A stretch of DNA of 64,000 nt, taken from contig NC_079498.1 in the NCBI RefSeq assembly GCF_030052815.1, positions 85,050,992-85,114,991 on the forward strand, written 5' to 3'. Of this stretch, positions 24,120 through 35,566 are shown one piece after another. The DNA comes from Hevea brasiliensis. Lineage: Eukaryota; Streptophyta; Magnoliopsida; Malpighiales; Euphorbiaceae. Within the stretch, counting starts at the first letter, position 1. Each line of letters starts with the position of its first letter. Under the pieces are notes generated by a model that did not search any database, was not told the origin of the DNA, and worked only from the letters and a program-made list of their open reading frames with translations. A program made the position numbers and the translations under genes.

Positions 24120-24811
24120 CTAATTGTTTCTTTCAAAAATTAAGAACTTACCAGCAGCTACATCTGAAGTTTCTGCTCCTTTTACTTGGCGCATAGTGGA
24201 CTCTCCGACTGGTGCGCTACTATATTCGGGTTGATTCACTGTGTTATAGTGGTGAGGAGTACCAACTCTATTTCTATCTTGACTCTGACTGACGGTCTGT
24301 GAACTCCGGAGAGCAGATCGAGGTGGTTTAGCACAATCTTTAGCAAAGTGTCCAAGTTTTCCACAATTGTAATAGGCTCCAGAGGCCTTACGACAAATAC
24401 CTCCATGATATCTTCTACAAGTTTCACATTGGCGGGAAGGGTAGGAACTTCTAGTTGTTCGACAACTAGATCTTAGTGGTCTCTGCCCTGATGATCCGCC
24501 TCTATCATATTTATGAGCTCGGGTTTCCTCAAATTCTTTTCTCTTCCCCAAATTATTGTTCGAACTCTGACCCATAGGTTTCTCCCTCTTTTCCATTTCA
24601 CACTGCCCTTGTGGGGTTGGAGTGCAGACTTGGGCTTGGTGTGATTATCAGCCAGTTGTTGAAAGAAAGTGGCCATTTGCTGGGCCATTTGTGCAGTAAT
24701 TTGTACCGGTAAAACTGGTACAGTCAGGCCTTCGACATTTTGTGGAGCTGGGGCCTCAACTTGTTCTTCTGCCATCACAGACTGTTCTATTGTCTCATTC
24801 TTCTCTTCCAT
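24120..24811 (-). pseudogene. gag with capsid deleted, right unit
   Basis: ATG at 24809-24811. The N-terminal part (A-P-A-P-Q-N-V-E-G, then A-Q-Q-M-A-T-F-F-Q-Q-L) parallels the start of gag in the complete element, and the C-terminal part in another frame carries the zinc knuckle. Here its first Cys is Tyr (A-Y-Y-N-C-G-K-L-G-H). A frameshift separates the halves near 24600. The capsid domain is deleted. Confidence 0.72.
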
Positions 24812-24977
24812 TTTTTTTTCACAGAATTTTCTATTCCTGTACAACCAACACAAGGGATTCCTCTCCATTAGTTCACATTTATGATGTAAATGTACTATAT
24901 GTATCAAACATTTGAGCAGTTGTAGTTCTGACAAAAAGATTTCAAATTCACAGTTCAAAATTTACTTTAAAACCATC

Positions 24978-24989
24978 GCTCTGATACCA
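24978..24989 (-). promoter_or_regulatory. Primer-binding site, right unit
   Basis: Minus-strand TGGTATCAGAGC, eight bases from LTR 3. Confidence 0.9.
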
Positions 24990-24997
24990 CTTAAACA

Positions 24998-27900
24998 TGT
25001 CACACCCTACCCCTCTGTAAGGCATGACATGATCCCGTAGTATACCTAATGAATTATCAACTCCGTCTACTGATAACCCATTAAATACACTACAAGGGAT
25101 TTTAAAAACTTTTCTTACTTCTTTCACAGTGTTGAGCACTATTTACAGGTGTTAAAAACTTTTTGAACTGAAGTGATAGAACTAACACATTTAAATTATT
25201 TGGAATTTCTGTAAAAATTTTGGCAGAGTGCCATCTGTATTTTGGATAAAACAGTTCTTCAGAAAACCTGTAAAAAGCACTTCAATATTTTTCCAAATCT
25301 CAACTCCAACAAAATTCAACACAATATTTTTCTCAACTCAATCCACAACAATTTTTCAGTATTTTCAAAGGATGAGATAAAAGAAACATAATACAAATTT
25401 TACAAGTCAAAATAACTCATAATTTACTTTACAACTTCAATGTACAATTTTTAATTTACAACTGCTCAAATAATTTACATACATATTATTACATGCATAC
25501 ATCAGACCTATGTACATGGGTATACCTATAATATACCTGGAGCTGATATGAAAGTGTCTTCAAAGAAACTTACTAACTGCTCTATGCTCTTCTTACCTGC
25601 GATAGCGTACAAAGCTATCGCTGAGTGGTGAACTCAGTGGTGCACAACTATAATTTAAAACATAGTACAATATACATTGACAAAATTTACAGTAAATAAT
25701 TTGGGAATCTGAATACTCATCAAATTCCAAAACTCAAAATATTCATTGCCAATAATGTAAATCATTTGTATAAATGACTTTTTATCACAAAATTCAATTT
25801 ATCAAATCATGACTAACCATTTAAGTAATTCCAACAAAATCAATTATGCATAAACCATGATTGAAATCACAATTCTTTACCATTCAAAAGCCATTCTGTA
25901 TCTCAAAAATTATTATGTATCTCAAAAATCAATCTTTATCTCAAAACCATGTTGTATCTCAAAAACCATGCTGTAGCTCAAAAACCATGCTGTATCTCAC
26001 AAATCATTCTTTATCTCACTAACTATGCAAGACTAATCCGATAGGGCCATCTTCGATGTGATTCTAACTCCCTATGGTCGGGGAGGTCGAATCAGATTCT
26101 AACTCCCTATGGTCGGGGAGGTCGAATCATCGTGCACAGTACCATCACAATAATGAATCTTCCGCAAGGGCCATAACGATAAAATAAACTTAGATCTAAC
26201 CTCAAATCAGAGGAAAATCTAAGCCTGTGCACGTACCATGGTCATCAAAACACAACTAACTCCATTGTCTTCTCAACAAATGAGAGAGACGGGTAATAAC
26301 CTAGTTAAGCATCTATAGTGAGATATAAAACAATATCACAATCCTTTTAGTGAGCATAAATCACAATATAATTCGATTCAAATTCAATTCCAATATCCAA
26401 TAATTTTTATGCTCATCACAATTCAAATCATAAATTTGCATTTTCCATGAAAATTACCATCACAATTCAAAACATGTTCTATCACAATTTTCCAAAACAT
26501 AATTTATTCAATCCATAACAATGCTTAATACTTGTGGAAATACCATTTCACAAAGCTAAATTCATACATACTATAATAATTTTCAATAATCATTGAATTA
26601 AATCCAATGCTTGCTGAACATAATACATAAGAAAATATGTCATTTAATCATATGAAATATTCAAAACAAAATCAGTTAAAAACTAGTTGTGCACAAAACT
26701 CTGATAACTGTCTCTCGGTCTGGACTCAGTGTTTCCTTCCCTTTTCCTGAGTCTTTGGTAACTGAGAAACACAATTTGAAGTGTTTCAGTACTAAATTAA
26801 ACTGTCTCTAACGATAATGTTCGATAAGTAATTCACTGAAGGCTATTATTTGCTCAATCACCTAATATACCGACCCTCAATGCATTTTAGGTAAATTAGG
26901 TTTTAGTGTCATTAATATGTCACATTCGATAGGGTTTTAGGGTTGGTACGTTTTACCAACTCATTTCCTTGTTTAGTGCATTTTAATGCAAATTGCTGGA
27001 TTCCGGGATACTAATTTGACCTAGCCGGACGACCTAGTTCCCTCGATTTTCGGGTTTCAGTTAAAGCTACAAACTTGTAGATCTATGTCTTATGGAACGC
27101 GGGGCAAAATTTTAGGTCAATCCTAGTTAAGTAGACCAAGTTATGGTCATTTTACTGTTGCTGGTCAAATGGCATCAAATTTGGTCATTTTAGGTCAATT
27201 TGGTCAACTTTGGTTCGGCCAGTTTTTGGACCCGAACTTGTGCAAGCTGTTTGACTTGCTTATGGTCATTTGTGGGCTTTGGTGTCTTCATAAGACTTGT
27301 AGGTATGGATCTTAACTATTCATGGTTAAAAGTTCAGGTCAATTGGACCTGTTTTGAGTGAGTTATGGCCTAAATACTAACTGCTACCCAATTGGTCAGT
27401 TTTCAGGTTTCAATTGCACCTAATCCGAATTGGTCATTTTTTTATGTCACCTTGCAAGTAGAATTTTGGTATGCTTTCTCAATGAAAGTTGGCACATTTT
27501 GTGCCTAGTTTCACCTCCAATTGGTCTCATACCAATTGAGGTTACACATTTAAAGTTATTGACTAAATTGCATACTGCCTTTAATTACTTTGCTTATACA
27601 TGTTTCCATTACACATTTAATTGCTATATGTCCACTCCCCTTACAATTTCTGTTTTGGTACATTACCAAAAACCATATTCCACTTCACTTAATGTCACTT
27701 TGGGCAGATTGCAATTATCCTCAATACACCAATTAAACTCACATTTACAAGTTCTAAGTACAATCACATATACCCTAAACATTACAAATTTTTACATACA
27801 CTTACACAATCAATCTATACACATATCCATCAATTCTCAAGGTCAATATTCTGCCAACACCTTCATGAACACACACATTTATTCAAGAATCCCAAAGCTA

Positions 27901-29060
27901 CCGAAAATCTTCCTCAATACCAAAGTGTCCTACAATCATCAATTTTCATCCAAGTGCAAAAATCACCTTATACATATGAAATAATTTGCTAGGATATTAA
28001 ATCACCATAACCAACATCATTTCTCATCAAATATATGCACAATTATTTCATCAAATACATGACTCTGTGGCTGTCCAAAATGAACATCTCAATAACTCTT
28101 CAAACTTAAAAATTTTCTTCACAAAACCAACACCCATAACATGAACACAAAGTTTAACAAAGCTATCTTCAAAAATGCTAACTTACCTTATGGTTGAAAC
28201 TTGCTAAACCTTCACCAAACTTCTTGATTTTAGTATCAAACTCTTCCTTGTGATGTGTAGACAATTTTTCATGAAGGAACCTAAGTGATTGGAGTTGAAA
28301 TGGAGGAGTTAAGAGAACTTGATGAAAACGGCCATGGAGGGTTCTTCACCTCTTCATTTCGGCAATGTTAAATCCAAATGAGAAAGATGAATTGCTGATG
28401 GTAAGATGAGTGTACACCTGCCCCATTATCTTTAATTTATTCCTTTAGTGGTCCACTTACTTAGATTAAATCATTTAATATGTTTAATTTCTACTTATTC
28501 CACATTAACCCTTAATTCTTACTATTTACTTTAGGTGCCACCAAATTAATTTTTCATTTCATTTTCTAAGTGTAATATTATTTATTTTTAATGGACATTT
28601 AGGTCAAAAGACAATTCGGGATGTCAAATGACCATAATGCCCCTGTTCGGGTTGCATTCCCGATTTTTCGGTAACACCGGGTTTTGTCCGTTTTTCAATT
28701 TCTCACTTTTCTTTGTACTAATTATTAAATTTTTTTTTATCTTTCTAATGATATTTATTCTTCAATAAGGGTCTATTTAAGTCCTAAAAATGTTTTCCAG
28801 GGTTCCATGATCCAGTATAGTCAACGGTCCACGCCGTGACTTCGGTCTGATCACCCATCGCTAGGTTTCCCGGCTCGCTTAACTTGGTTACATTTCTTTG
28901 CTATTATTTTTCCTTTGTTTTTCTTGTATTTTCTTTTCTTGTATTTCATTATTTTATGTCTCCTCACTCATAACGAAGTGTGGTTCTAGGCATCCTAGCT
29001 GTTCAGACAACACTGGTCACCGGAACAGTAGAACGCACTACCGAACTTAGGGGTGTTACA
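24998..29060 (-). repeat. Array LTR 3 (5' terminal LTR)
   Basis: This 4063-bp LTR, TGTAACACCCC...GGGTGTGACA on the minus strand, is the true outer end of the array, abutting pol sequence at 29061. The 35-bp duplication is present (26060-26094, 26095-26129) and the roughly 20-bp TATCTCAAAA units are near 25893-26010. Antisense ORF 27430-27984 is not a gene. Confidence 0.92.
25599..25637 (-). other. Adjacent double stem-loop in array LTR 3
   Basis: Plus-strand GCGATAGC (25599-25606), 7-nt loop, GCTATCGC (25614-25621), then CTGAGT, loop ggtga, ACTCAG (25621-25637). In minus sense the order is short hairpin, then GCGA hairpin, as in the other families. Minus sense continues CAGGTAAG, a good splice-donor match, directly after the second stem. 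Confidence 0.6.
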
Positions 29061-29272
29061 GTGCGAGTTCTAGTTAAAAAAAACATGTCATTCTTAAGGT
29101 ATTTAGTGTCAGAAAATGGTATTGAAGTGGACCCCAAAAAAGTTAAAGTTGCAGCAGATTTGCTAAGGCCAACCATAGTGACTGAGATCAAGAGCTTTCT
29201 AGGATTGGCCAGCTATTAAAGGAGATTTATACTCGATTTCTCCATGATAGCTGCACTTATGACTAGGTTGCC
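29061..29272 (+). pseudogene. Old Ty3/gypsy pol remnant, part 3 (RT C-terminal part)
   Basis: The plus strand resumes the old pol frame: C-E-F then, after a TAG at 29068-29070, L-K-K, Y-L-V-S-E-N-G-I-E-V-D, E-I-K-S-F-L-G-L-A-S-Y. This is the end of the reverse transcriptase and the connection to RNase H. An in-frame stop follows S-Y at 29217-29219. It is cut at 29272 by the next insertion; TTGCC at 29268-29272 is the target duplication. A separate ORF start at 28980 is in LTR and is a coincidence of frame. Confidence 0.85.
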
Positions 29273-29922
29273 TGTCACACCTTACCCCTCCGTAAGGCAT
29301 AACATGATCCCATAGAATACTTAATGAACTACCGAACTTCACCTACCGATAACTCATTAAGTACCCTACAAGGGATTTTAAAACAATTTTCTTACATTTT
29401 GGAAGTGGTGAGCATTTTGGTAGGAATTAAAAACCATTTTTTCAAAGTTTAAATGCTAATAAAAATTTAGTCCATTTTAATTTTGCCGCAAATTTTATAA
29501 AAATTTTGACAGAGTTCCATTTGTAATTGGAGAAAACAGTTCTTCAAATACCTGAGAAAAACACTTCCAAAAATTTTTCACATCTCCCAATCTCCAATAA
29601 ATCTCAATCAACTCAATTCAATCACTTCAAAGTAATTTCCACAATACAAATCAAAATTCATCATCTCAAAATATTTAATACTTCATTCACAAGGCATAAA
29701 ACATGAAATTCATATGTACAAATATTAAATTTATGGAAGGAAATCCAAAATAATATTATTAGAATTTATTTACAACTGCTCAACTTATATTGATACATAC
29801 AACATTTCTATATTTATATCAAAATTATCTACAAGGGTATAAAATAATACCCGTACAAAATGATTGATGTGATCCACAATTCGATAGCAGCTCACTCTAC
29901 TGCTTTCTCCTTGCTCTTATCT

Positions 29923-29964
29923 GCGACAGCAAAATAAGCTATCGCTGAGTATAAAAATACTCAG
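29923..29964 (-). other. Adjacent double stem-loop in 3' LTR
   Basis: Plus-strand GCGACAGC (29923-29930), loop aaaataa, GCTATCGC (29938-29945), then CTGAGTAT, loop aaaa, ATACTCAG (29945-29964). In minus-sense RNA the first stem has a U-G wobble at the mismatch. It repeats at 38237-38278 in the other LTR. Confidence 0.62.
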
Positions 29965-32131
29965 TAGTACACAATAAAAATTTAAAATGCAATACATAAA
30001 TCATTCATTGGTGAAACACAATTTAAATATTTCTCAAATTATCAAAGCTCATAATAACACAATTTAGTCAAACAATTTCATAAACACAGTGTTGCCAAAG
30101 TCATACACAACTTAAGTCATGACACAAAATTTTCGATCAATGCCGTGTTGTACACCACGACAAAGCAATCTACAACCCCATTAATCGAAATCAATGAGGG
30201 AGGTGGCTAGCTAGCTAATGAGTACTCATCCGATCTCAACCTCAACTGGCAAGCCAGAGAGGGAGGAAAATAAACGATCTCAACCCCATAAATGGAGGAG
30301 GAATAATGTGATACTGTCATGCTAAGTGTGAACATAAAATCAATTCAAAACAATTTATTCAAATAATTTACTAGAAATCTGGTAAATTTTCAAAGTCATA
30401 TTCATAATCATAAGTGGCAACACAATTCATAATTAACTCAAAGAAAATCAAATTTTCAAGAATCATATATTTAAACAACAATTACTGTGCACAGACCTGA
30501 CGTGAGTTGCCTCTAGGCCTTGACTCAGTCTCTCAGAGCTTCCAAGTCTTGTTCAGCTAAAACACACAATTTCATAGTGTTTCAGTACCATAACTTAACA
30601 GAAGTCCGAAAATAAATTTAACTTTATTTTTACTAGTTCTATTGCGTTAAATTCGACGTTCTCGAAGTTTTTGTATTTCGGGTTACTATTCACTACACTA
30701 TTGAAGTCAAATTATTGAATTTTTAAGGCTTAATAGGTATGGGAACTCCAACTTCACCCACATACCACATTTTGGTCATTAAATTTGTTGGTTTTGGTCA
30801 TTTTCTCAAAGCTTAAATCCTTTTGGCCAAATTGTCAAATTTTCAGTTTTGGTGCTCCAAGTTGCACTGTTCCATTGCTAATTTTTCTGTTGGAATTTGA
30901 CAAAACTTCCTTCATAGAAAATGTTCCTTAATGTCTTAAGTTTATTCTCATTTTTGGATCACCCCAATTGGAGTTTTGTAGCTCAAGTTATGGCTATTTG
31001 AACTAGGGCTGCCGGATGGAAAACAACCCTGATTTTCTGGGTAATTTTGGTGCTGGCAGATTTGGGTCACCAACTTGGGGTGGCCAAATGGCTTGGTTGC
31101 TGGCAGACTTTGGACTTGTGTTCTTCATGAAAGTTTTAGGTCTATATACCATCTAACCACTGGTAAAATTTCAGGTCAATTTGACATGCCTAGCTTGAGT
31201 TATGACCTAATGAACAAATACTGTTCATTTGGTCAGTTTGTACAGTGGCAGACTGTTCTTATTCAACTTTGGTCAATTTGTTCACTAGGTTTTGGTCAGT
31301 TTTTGGGCATGGTTCCTCAATGAAAATTGTGTCATTTTATGTCTATTTTCATCCTGAATTGGTACCATATCAATTGGACTTGTAAAATTTTAGTTTTGAT
31401 CCTTCAAAGTTGACTTGGTCATGCTGCCAGCAGCATGACCATACAACCTCCGAATTTAACTTCCATTCCAACAATTCAAACACAACTCATTTGGTCACAA
31501 TTGACCATTTTTCACTTCACAATAGGTCAAACACACAATTTACTCACTTCTTCAAATTTTTGCTTCAAAACCCTAAGTCCCAAAACCCTAACTCAACTAA
31601 TTTATTGCATTTTACTAATTCCAACCATACAAACACAATTCCTCAACTTATTCAAGCTTTCTAACATATTTCATTCAATCAAACTCATGCAATACTCACC
31701 CCTACATAGGCTGGACGAAAATTCAGTTTGGTCCTTCCCCATATTTTTATTTCATTTTAAACATATTACAAGCTAATTCAAACCAAAAATACAACAATCA
31801 AATCTCAACTTTTAAATGGATACACTTACCTCAACTTTAATACCAAATCTTCAATTTTTTCTCCTCATTTCTTCTTTCAATCTTCTTCTTAAGTTGAGAT
31901 TACAAGCTCTAGTAAGGTTTTTATGGGATTTATGAAGGGTAAGTGAACAAATTAAAGCTTGAGTGCAAGCTTTAATGGAGAGTTTTCATGGAGGAAGTAT
32001 GGAGAAGGTGGGGCGGCAAAGAGAGGAAGAAGAAAGAGATTTTTGTTTTTTTTTTCTTTTCTTTTCTTTATTTATTTTAGTTATGGAAGACCACAAAATC
32101 TAATTTAATAAATAATTTAATTAATTCTTTT

Positions 32132-32165
32132 ATGACATCATGCATGAGGTCATGCATGATGTCAT
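32132..32165. promoter_or_regulatory. LTR palindrome with TGACATCA and RY motifs
   Basis: Two 16-bp arms, ATGACATCATGCATGA and its exact reverse complement, are separated by GG. Each arm has TGACATCA (bZIP/as-1-like core) overlapping CATGCATG (RY motif, bound by B3 proteins). The same palindrome is at 40420-40453 in the other LTR, and a shorter TGACATCA palindrome is at 58178-58199 in the solo LTR. It is a likely U3 protein-binding element, by inference. Confidence 0.5.
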
Positions 32166-32715
32166 CACCTTTTTACTTTTTCATTTTCCTCTTCTTTTTT
32201 TTATTTTATTTTTCTATTAGGTCTTTAATTTAATTCTCGATTCCGAAATTTTCTATTCTCTGATTTTTATTTGACAGTTAGGTCAGGAGTCAGCTCTCGG
32301 GGTCAATTGACCAAATTGCCCCTCGCCGGTTCATCCCGGTTTGTAAATAATTCCATATTTCTTCCGCTCACGACCTAATTATTTGGTAGCTTAATGATTC
32401 TTTTCGTGATTTTCTCTTTTCCACTGTGTTCATAAGGGTCCTAAGGACCGCGGCGTCACATTTTACGGTTGAAATTTGAGTTTAAAAGCGACTTAGTGAT
32501 CGTTCAGGAGGTCACCCATCGCTGTGACTCTCGACTCGTTTAACTTCTTATGTTCAGTTTTTCTTATTTATACTTAACTAATTGAACATTACTAATTATT
32601 TGTGTTTATAGCTTCTCTAATTGACTTAAGTGTGATTCTAATCCCCTTAATTGTCCGGACCGACACCGGTCCATCGAGCGATGAAATATACCAGCTATAC
32701 AAATAGGGTGTTACA

Positions 32716-32733
32716 ATTCTCCCCCTTAAATAA
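32716..32733 (-). promoter_or_regulatory. Polypurine tract of the complete chromovirus
   Basis: Minus strand TTTAAGGGGGAGAAT immediately before the 3' LTR. Confidence 0.88.
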
Positions 32734-32749
32734 ATTTCGTCTCGAAATT

Positions 32750-34164
32750 TTACAGTATCAATCTACGAACAATTTGTGGGTGTTGTCTCATGTCCTCCTC
32801 TCGTTCCCAAGTAGCCTCCTGGCCCGAATGATGGTTCCACAGCACTTTTACCAATGGTATCTACTTGTTTCGTAGCTGCTTCACCTCATAAGCCAGAATC
32901 TCTATGGGTTCTTCTTCATATGTGAGGTCTGGATTCACTTCAATTTCCTCTACTGGTAGTACATGAGATGGGTCTGATCGATACCTCCTCAACATAGATA
33001 CATGAAAGACGTTATGTATCTTCTCCAATTCTGGAGGTAGTGCCAAACGATAAGCCAAAGGACCCACTCTTTCCAATACCTCATATGGCCCAATAAAACG
33101 AGGACTTAGTTTCCCCTTCCTGCCGAATCTCATAATCCTCTTCCAAGGAGAAACCTTGAGAAAAACTTTCTCACCCACTGCATACTCAATATCCCTTCTT
33201 TTCAAATCAATGTAGGACTTTTGTGATGCGATGCGACTTTAAGTCGATCTTTGATCACCCTTATTTTCTCTTCAGTTTGTTGAACAATTTCAGGTCCAAT
33301 CATTTTTCTTTCACCCACGTCATCCCAACACAACGGGGTTCTACATTTTCTGCCATATAAAGCTTCATATGGAGGCATCCCAATGCTTGATTGGTAGATG
33401 TTGTTGTAAGCAAACTCAATCAAAGGCAAGTGTGTATCCCAACTACCCTCAAACTCAATCACACAAGCCCGTAGCATGTCCTCCAAGATCTGAATTATCC
33501 TCTCAGATTGGCCATCTGTCTGTGGGTGGAATGCAGTACTGAAGTTCAATCTAGTTCCTAGGGCTCTCTGAAGACTACTCCAGAATCTAGAAGTGAACCT
33601 AGGATCTCTGTCTGATACAATGGATACTGGCACTCCATGAAGTCTCACAATCTCATCGATGTACAACCTGGCCAATCTGTCTAAACTGTAGTCCATTCGG
33701 AGTGGCAGAAAATGAGCAGACTTAGTCAATCTGTCGACAATGACCCACACTGCATCATGACTCTTCTGTGTCCTCAGAAGTCCCATTACAAAATCCATAG
33801 TTATTCTTTCCCATTTCCATTTTGGCACTGGTAGTGGATGTAATAACCCAATGGGTACTTGATGCTCTGCCTTTACTTGTTGACAAGTCAGGCATTTGGA
33901 TACAAACTCTGCCACATCTCCTTTTAAACCCATCCACCAGTAATGCTCCTTTAGCCCTCTATACATTTTTGTACCACCAGGGTGCATGGCAAAAGGAGAC
34001 TCATGTGCTTCCTCCAAAATGATCTGCCTCAAATTAACATCATTAGGAACACACATTCTGCCCTGGTGTAGCAGTAAACCATCATCTCTAATTGAGAACT
34101 CTAGTTTCTTGCCCTGCCGGACTTCTTCCAACGACACGATACTTTTCATCATTACGGCGACCAT
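32750..34164 (-). pseudogene. Integrase with C-terminal chromodomain (pol C-terminal part)
   Basis: This part would insert the element's DNA and tether it to chromatin. From 34164 the frame shows the zinc-binding module (H54, H61, C91, C94), then D124 (I-T-M-D-F), D185 (S-D-R-D) and E221 (Q-S-E-R), giving the DD35E spacing. The G-P-Y-E-V-L-E-R-V module follows, then a chromodomain (I-P-L-V-K-V-L-W, E-R-E-E-D-M-R) ending at TAA 32750-32752. A small deletion near 33220-33235 shifts the frame after A-S-H-H-K, and a TAG at 32861-32863 sits at the chromodomain start. A frameshift near 34175 separates it from RNase H. The catalytic residues are otherwise intact. Confidence 0.92.
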
Positions 34165-34177
34165 TACGATCGATCAA

Positions 34178-35551
34178 TCAACACTTTTGTACATGCCATG
34201 CAACTGCTGTCTGCCCATCATCATTAATCTCTAAACTGGCATGTAATGATCTCAACTCATGTACAAAAGACAAAGGAGTAACCCGTAGACTTGCCATAGT
34301 CTTGTGACTTAAGGCGTCAGCTACAACATTAGCTTTCCCTGGCTGATAGTCTATTAGATAATCATAGTCTTTTATCAATTCTAACCATCTCCTCTGTCTC
34401 AAATTCAACTCTTTCTGGGTGCCCAAATACTTCAAACTCTTATGATCTGTGTAGATGTAACACTTCTCCCTATACAAATAATGTCTCCAGATCTTAAGAG
34501 CAAACACTATGGCTGCAAGCTCCAAATCATGTGTTGGATAATTCCTCTCATGCGGTTTCAGCTGGCGTGATGCATAAGCAATGACATTTCAATCTTGCAT
34601 CAACACACAACCTAACCCATTGTGAGAAGCATCGCTGTAAACTGTATATTCTTTACCCGGTGTAGGTAAAGTCAGGACTGGAGCCTCTGTCAAACATCTT
34701 TTCAATTCATCAAAACTTTGCTGGCATTTGTCCATCCACTGAAATTTCACATCCTTTCTAAGTAGCTTGGTCAATGGAGATGCCAATATGGAGAATCCCT
34801 TCACAAATCGACGGTAGTATCCAGCTAACCCCAGAAAACTGCGAATCTCTGTGACATTTCTGGGTGGTTTCCAATTAAGGACAGCTTCAATCTTGCTAGG
34901 ATCTACCTTAATACCCTCTGCTGATACTATGTGCCCCAAAAAGGATATCTCCTTTAGCCAAAATTCACACTTTGACAATTTGGCATATAGTTGTTTCTCT
35001 CTCAAAGTCTGCAGTACAATCCATAGATGTATATCATGCTCTTCTGCATTCCTCGAATAGACCAATATATCATCTATGAATACTATAACAAACTGGTCGA
35101 GGTATGGTCTGAAGATAGTGTTCATCAGATCCATAAAAGCAGCCGGAGCATTAGTTAACCCGAATGGCATGACCAAGAACTCATAATGACCATAGCGGTT
35201 TCTGAAGGCAGTTTTAGATATACTCTGCTCTTGTACTTTCAGCTGATAATAACCTAATCTCAGGTCAATTTTGGAGAACACAGCTGCACCTCTCAACTGA
35301 TCAAATAAGTCATCAATGCGGGGCAATGGGTATCTGTTCTTTATTGTCACCTTATTCAACTGCCGATAGTCAATGCATAACCGGAGAGTGCTATCTTTCT
35401 TCTTAACAAACAACACCGGCGCTCCCCAAGGTGACACACTAGGGCGGATGAAGCCCTTATCAAGCAACTCCTGCAACTGTACTTTTAATTCCTTTAGTTC
35501 TGCTGGTGCCATTCTGTATGGTGTTATGGAGATTGGGTCCACACCAGGCAT
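34178..35551 (-). pseudogene. Reverse transcriptase and RNase H (pol middle part)
   Basis: This would copy element RNA into DNA and degrade the RNA strand. In the 35551 frame: [10 protein letters not shown] near residues 50-59, D96 (K-I-D-L), the catalytic F-I-D-D at 158-161, then [11 protein letters not shown], and RNase H starting at Y-S-D-A-S. A TGA at 34589-34591 (where Gly or similar is usual, after L-M-Q-D) interrupts RNase H. The frame continues unchanged through A-S-R-Q-L-K, D-H-K-S-L-K-Y and N-V-V-A-D-A-L-S to a stop at 34178. Upstream a TAG at 35567-35569 separates it from gag-protease in the same frame. Length and motif order match Tekay-type pol. Confidence 0.93.
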
Positions 35552-35566
35552 AACATCAATTTTAAA

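Larger units (their letters stand above)
9241..29060 (-). mobile_element. Tandem array of non-autonomous Ty3/gypsy chromovirus units
   Basis: In minus orientation the order is LTR (24998-29060), internal (22039-24997), LTR (18005-22038), internal (15098-18004), LTR (11043-15097), then a truncated internal region (9241-11042) that runs straight into old gypsy pol. The repeat period is about 6.95-7.0 kb. Each internal region has a primer-binding site, a gag with its capsid removed, non-coding relics, and two integrase pieces with a chromodomain. RT and RNase H are absent. Such LTR-internal-LTR-internal arrays usually arise by unequal recombination between LTRs. The right end is exact (GGGTGTTACA at 29060). 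The left end has no LTR and abuts a deletion in the target. Confidence 0.88.
29273..32715 (-). repeat. 3' LTR of the complete chromovirus
   Basis: This 3443-bp LTR ends (plus coordinates) TGTTACA at 32715 and starts TGTCACACC at 29273. It contains the double stem-loop (29923-29964) and a near-perfect palindrome (32132-32165). Short antisense ORFs at 31410-31776 are not genes. Confidence 0.94.

Noticed and set aside
28980..29219. 79-codon ORF starting in LTR 3
   Set aside because: Only the part after 29061 is real (old gypsy RT). The start is a chance open frame in the LTR.
31410..31776. Overlapping ORFs in the LTRs of the complete element (also 39710-40063)
   Set aside because: Antisense, overlapping in two frames, rich in Asn/Thr/Phe as expected of AT-rich DNA; no recognisable domain.
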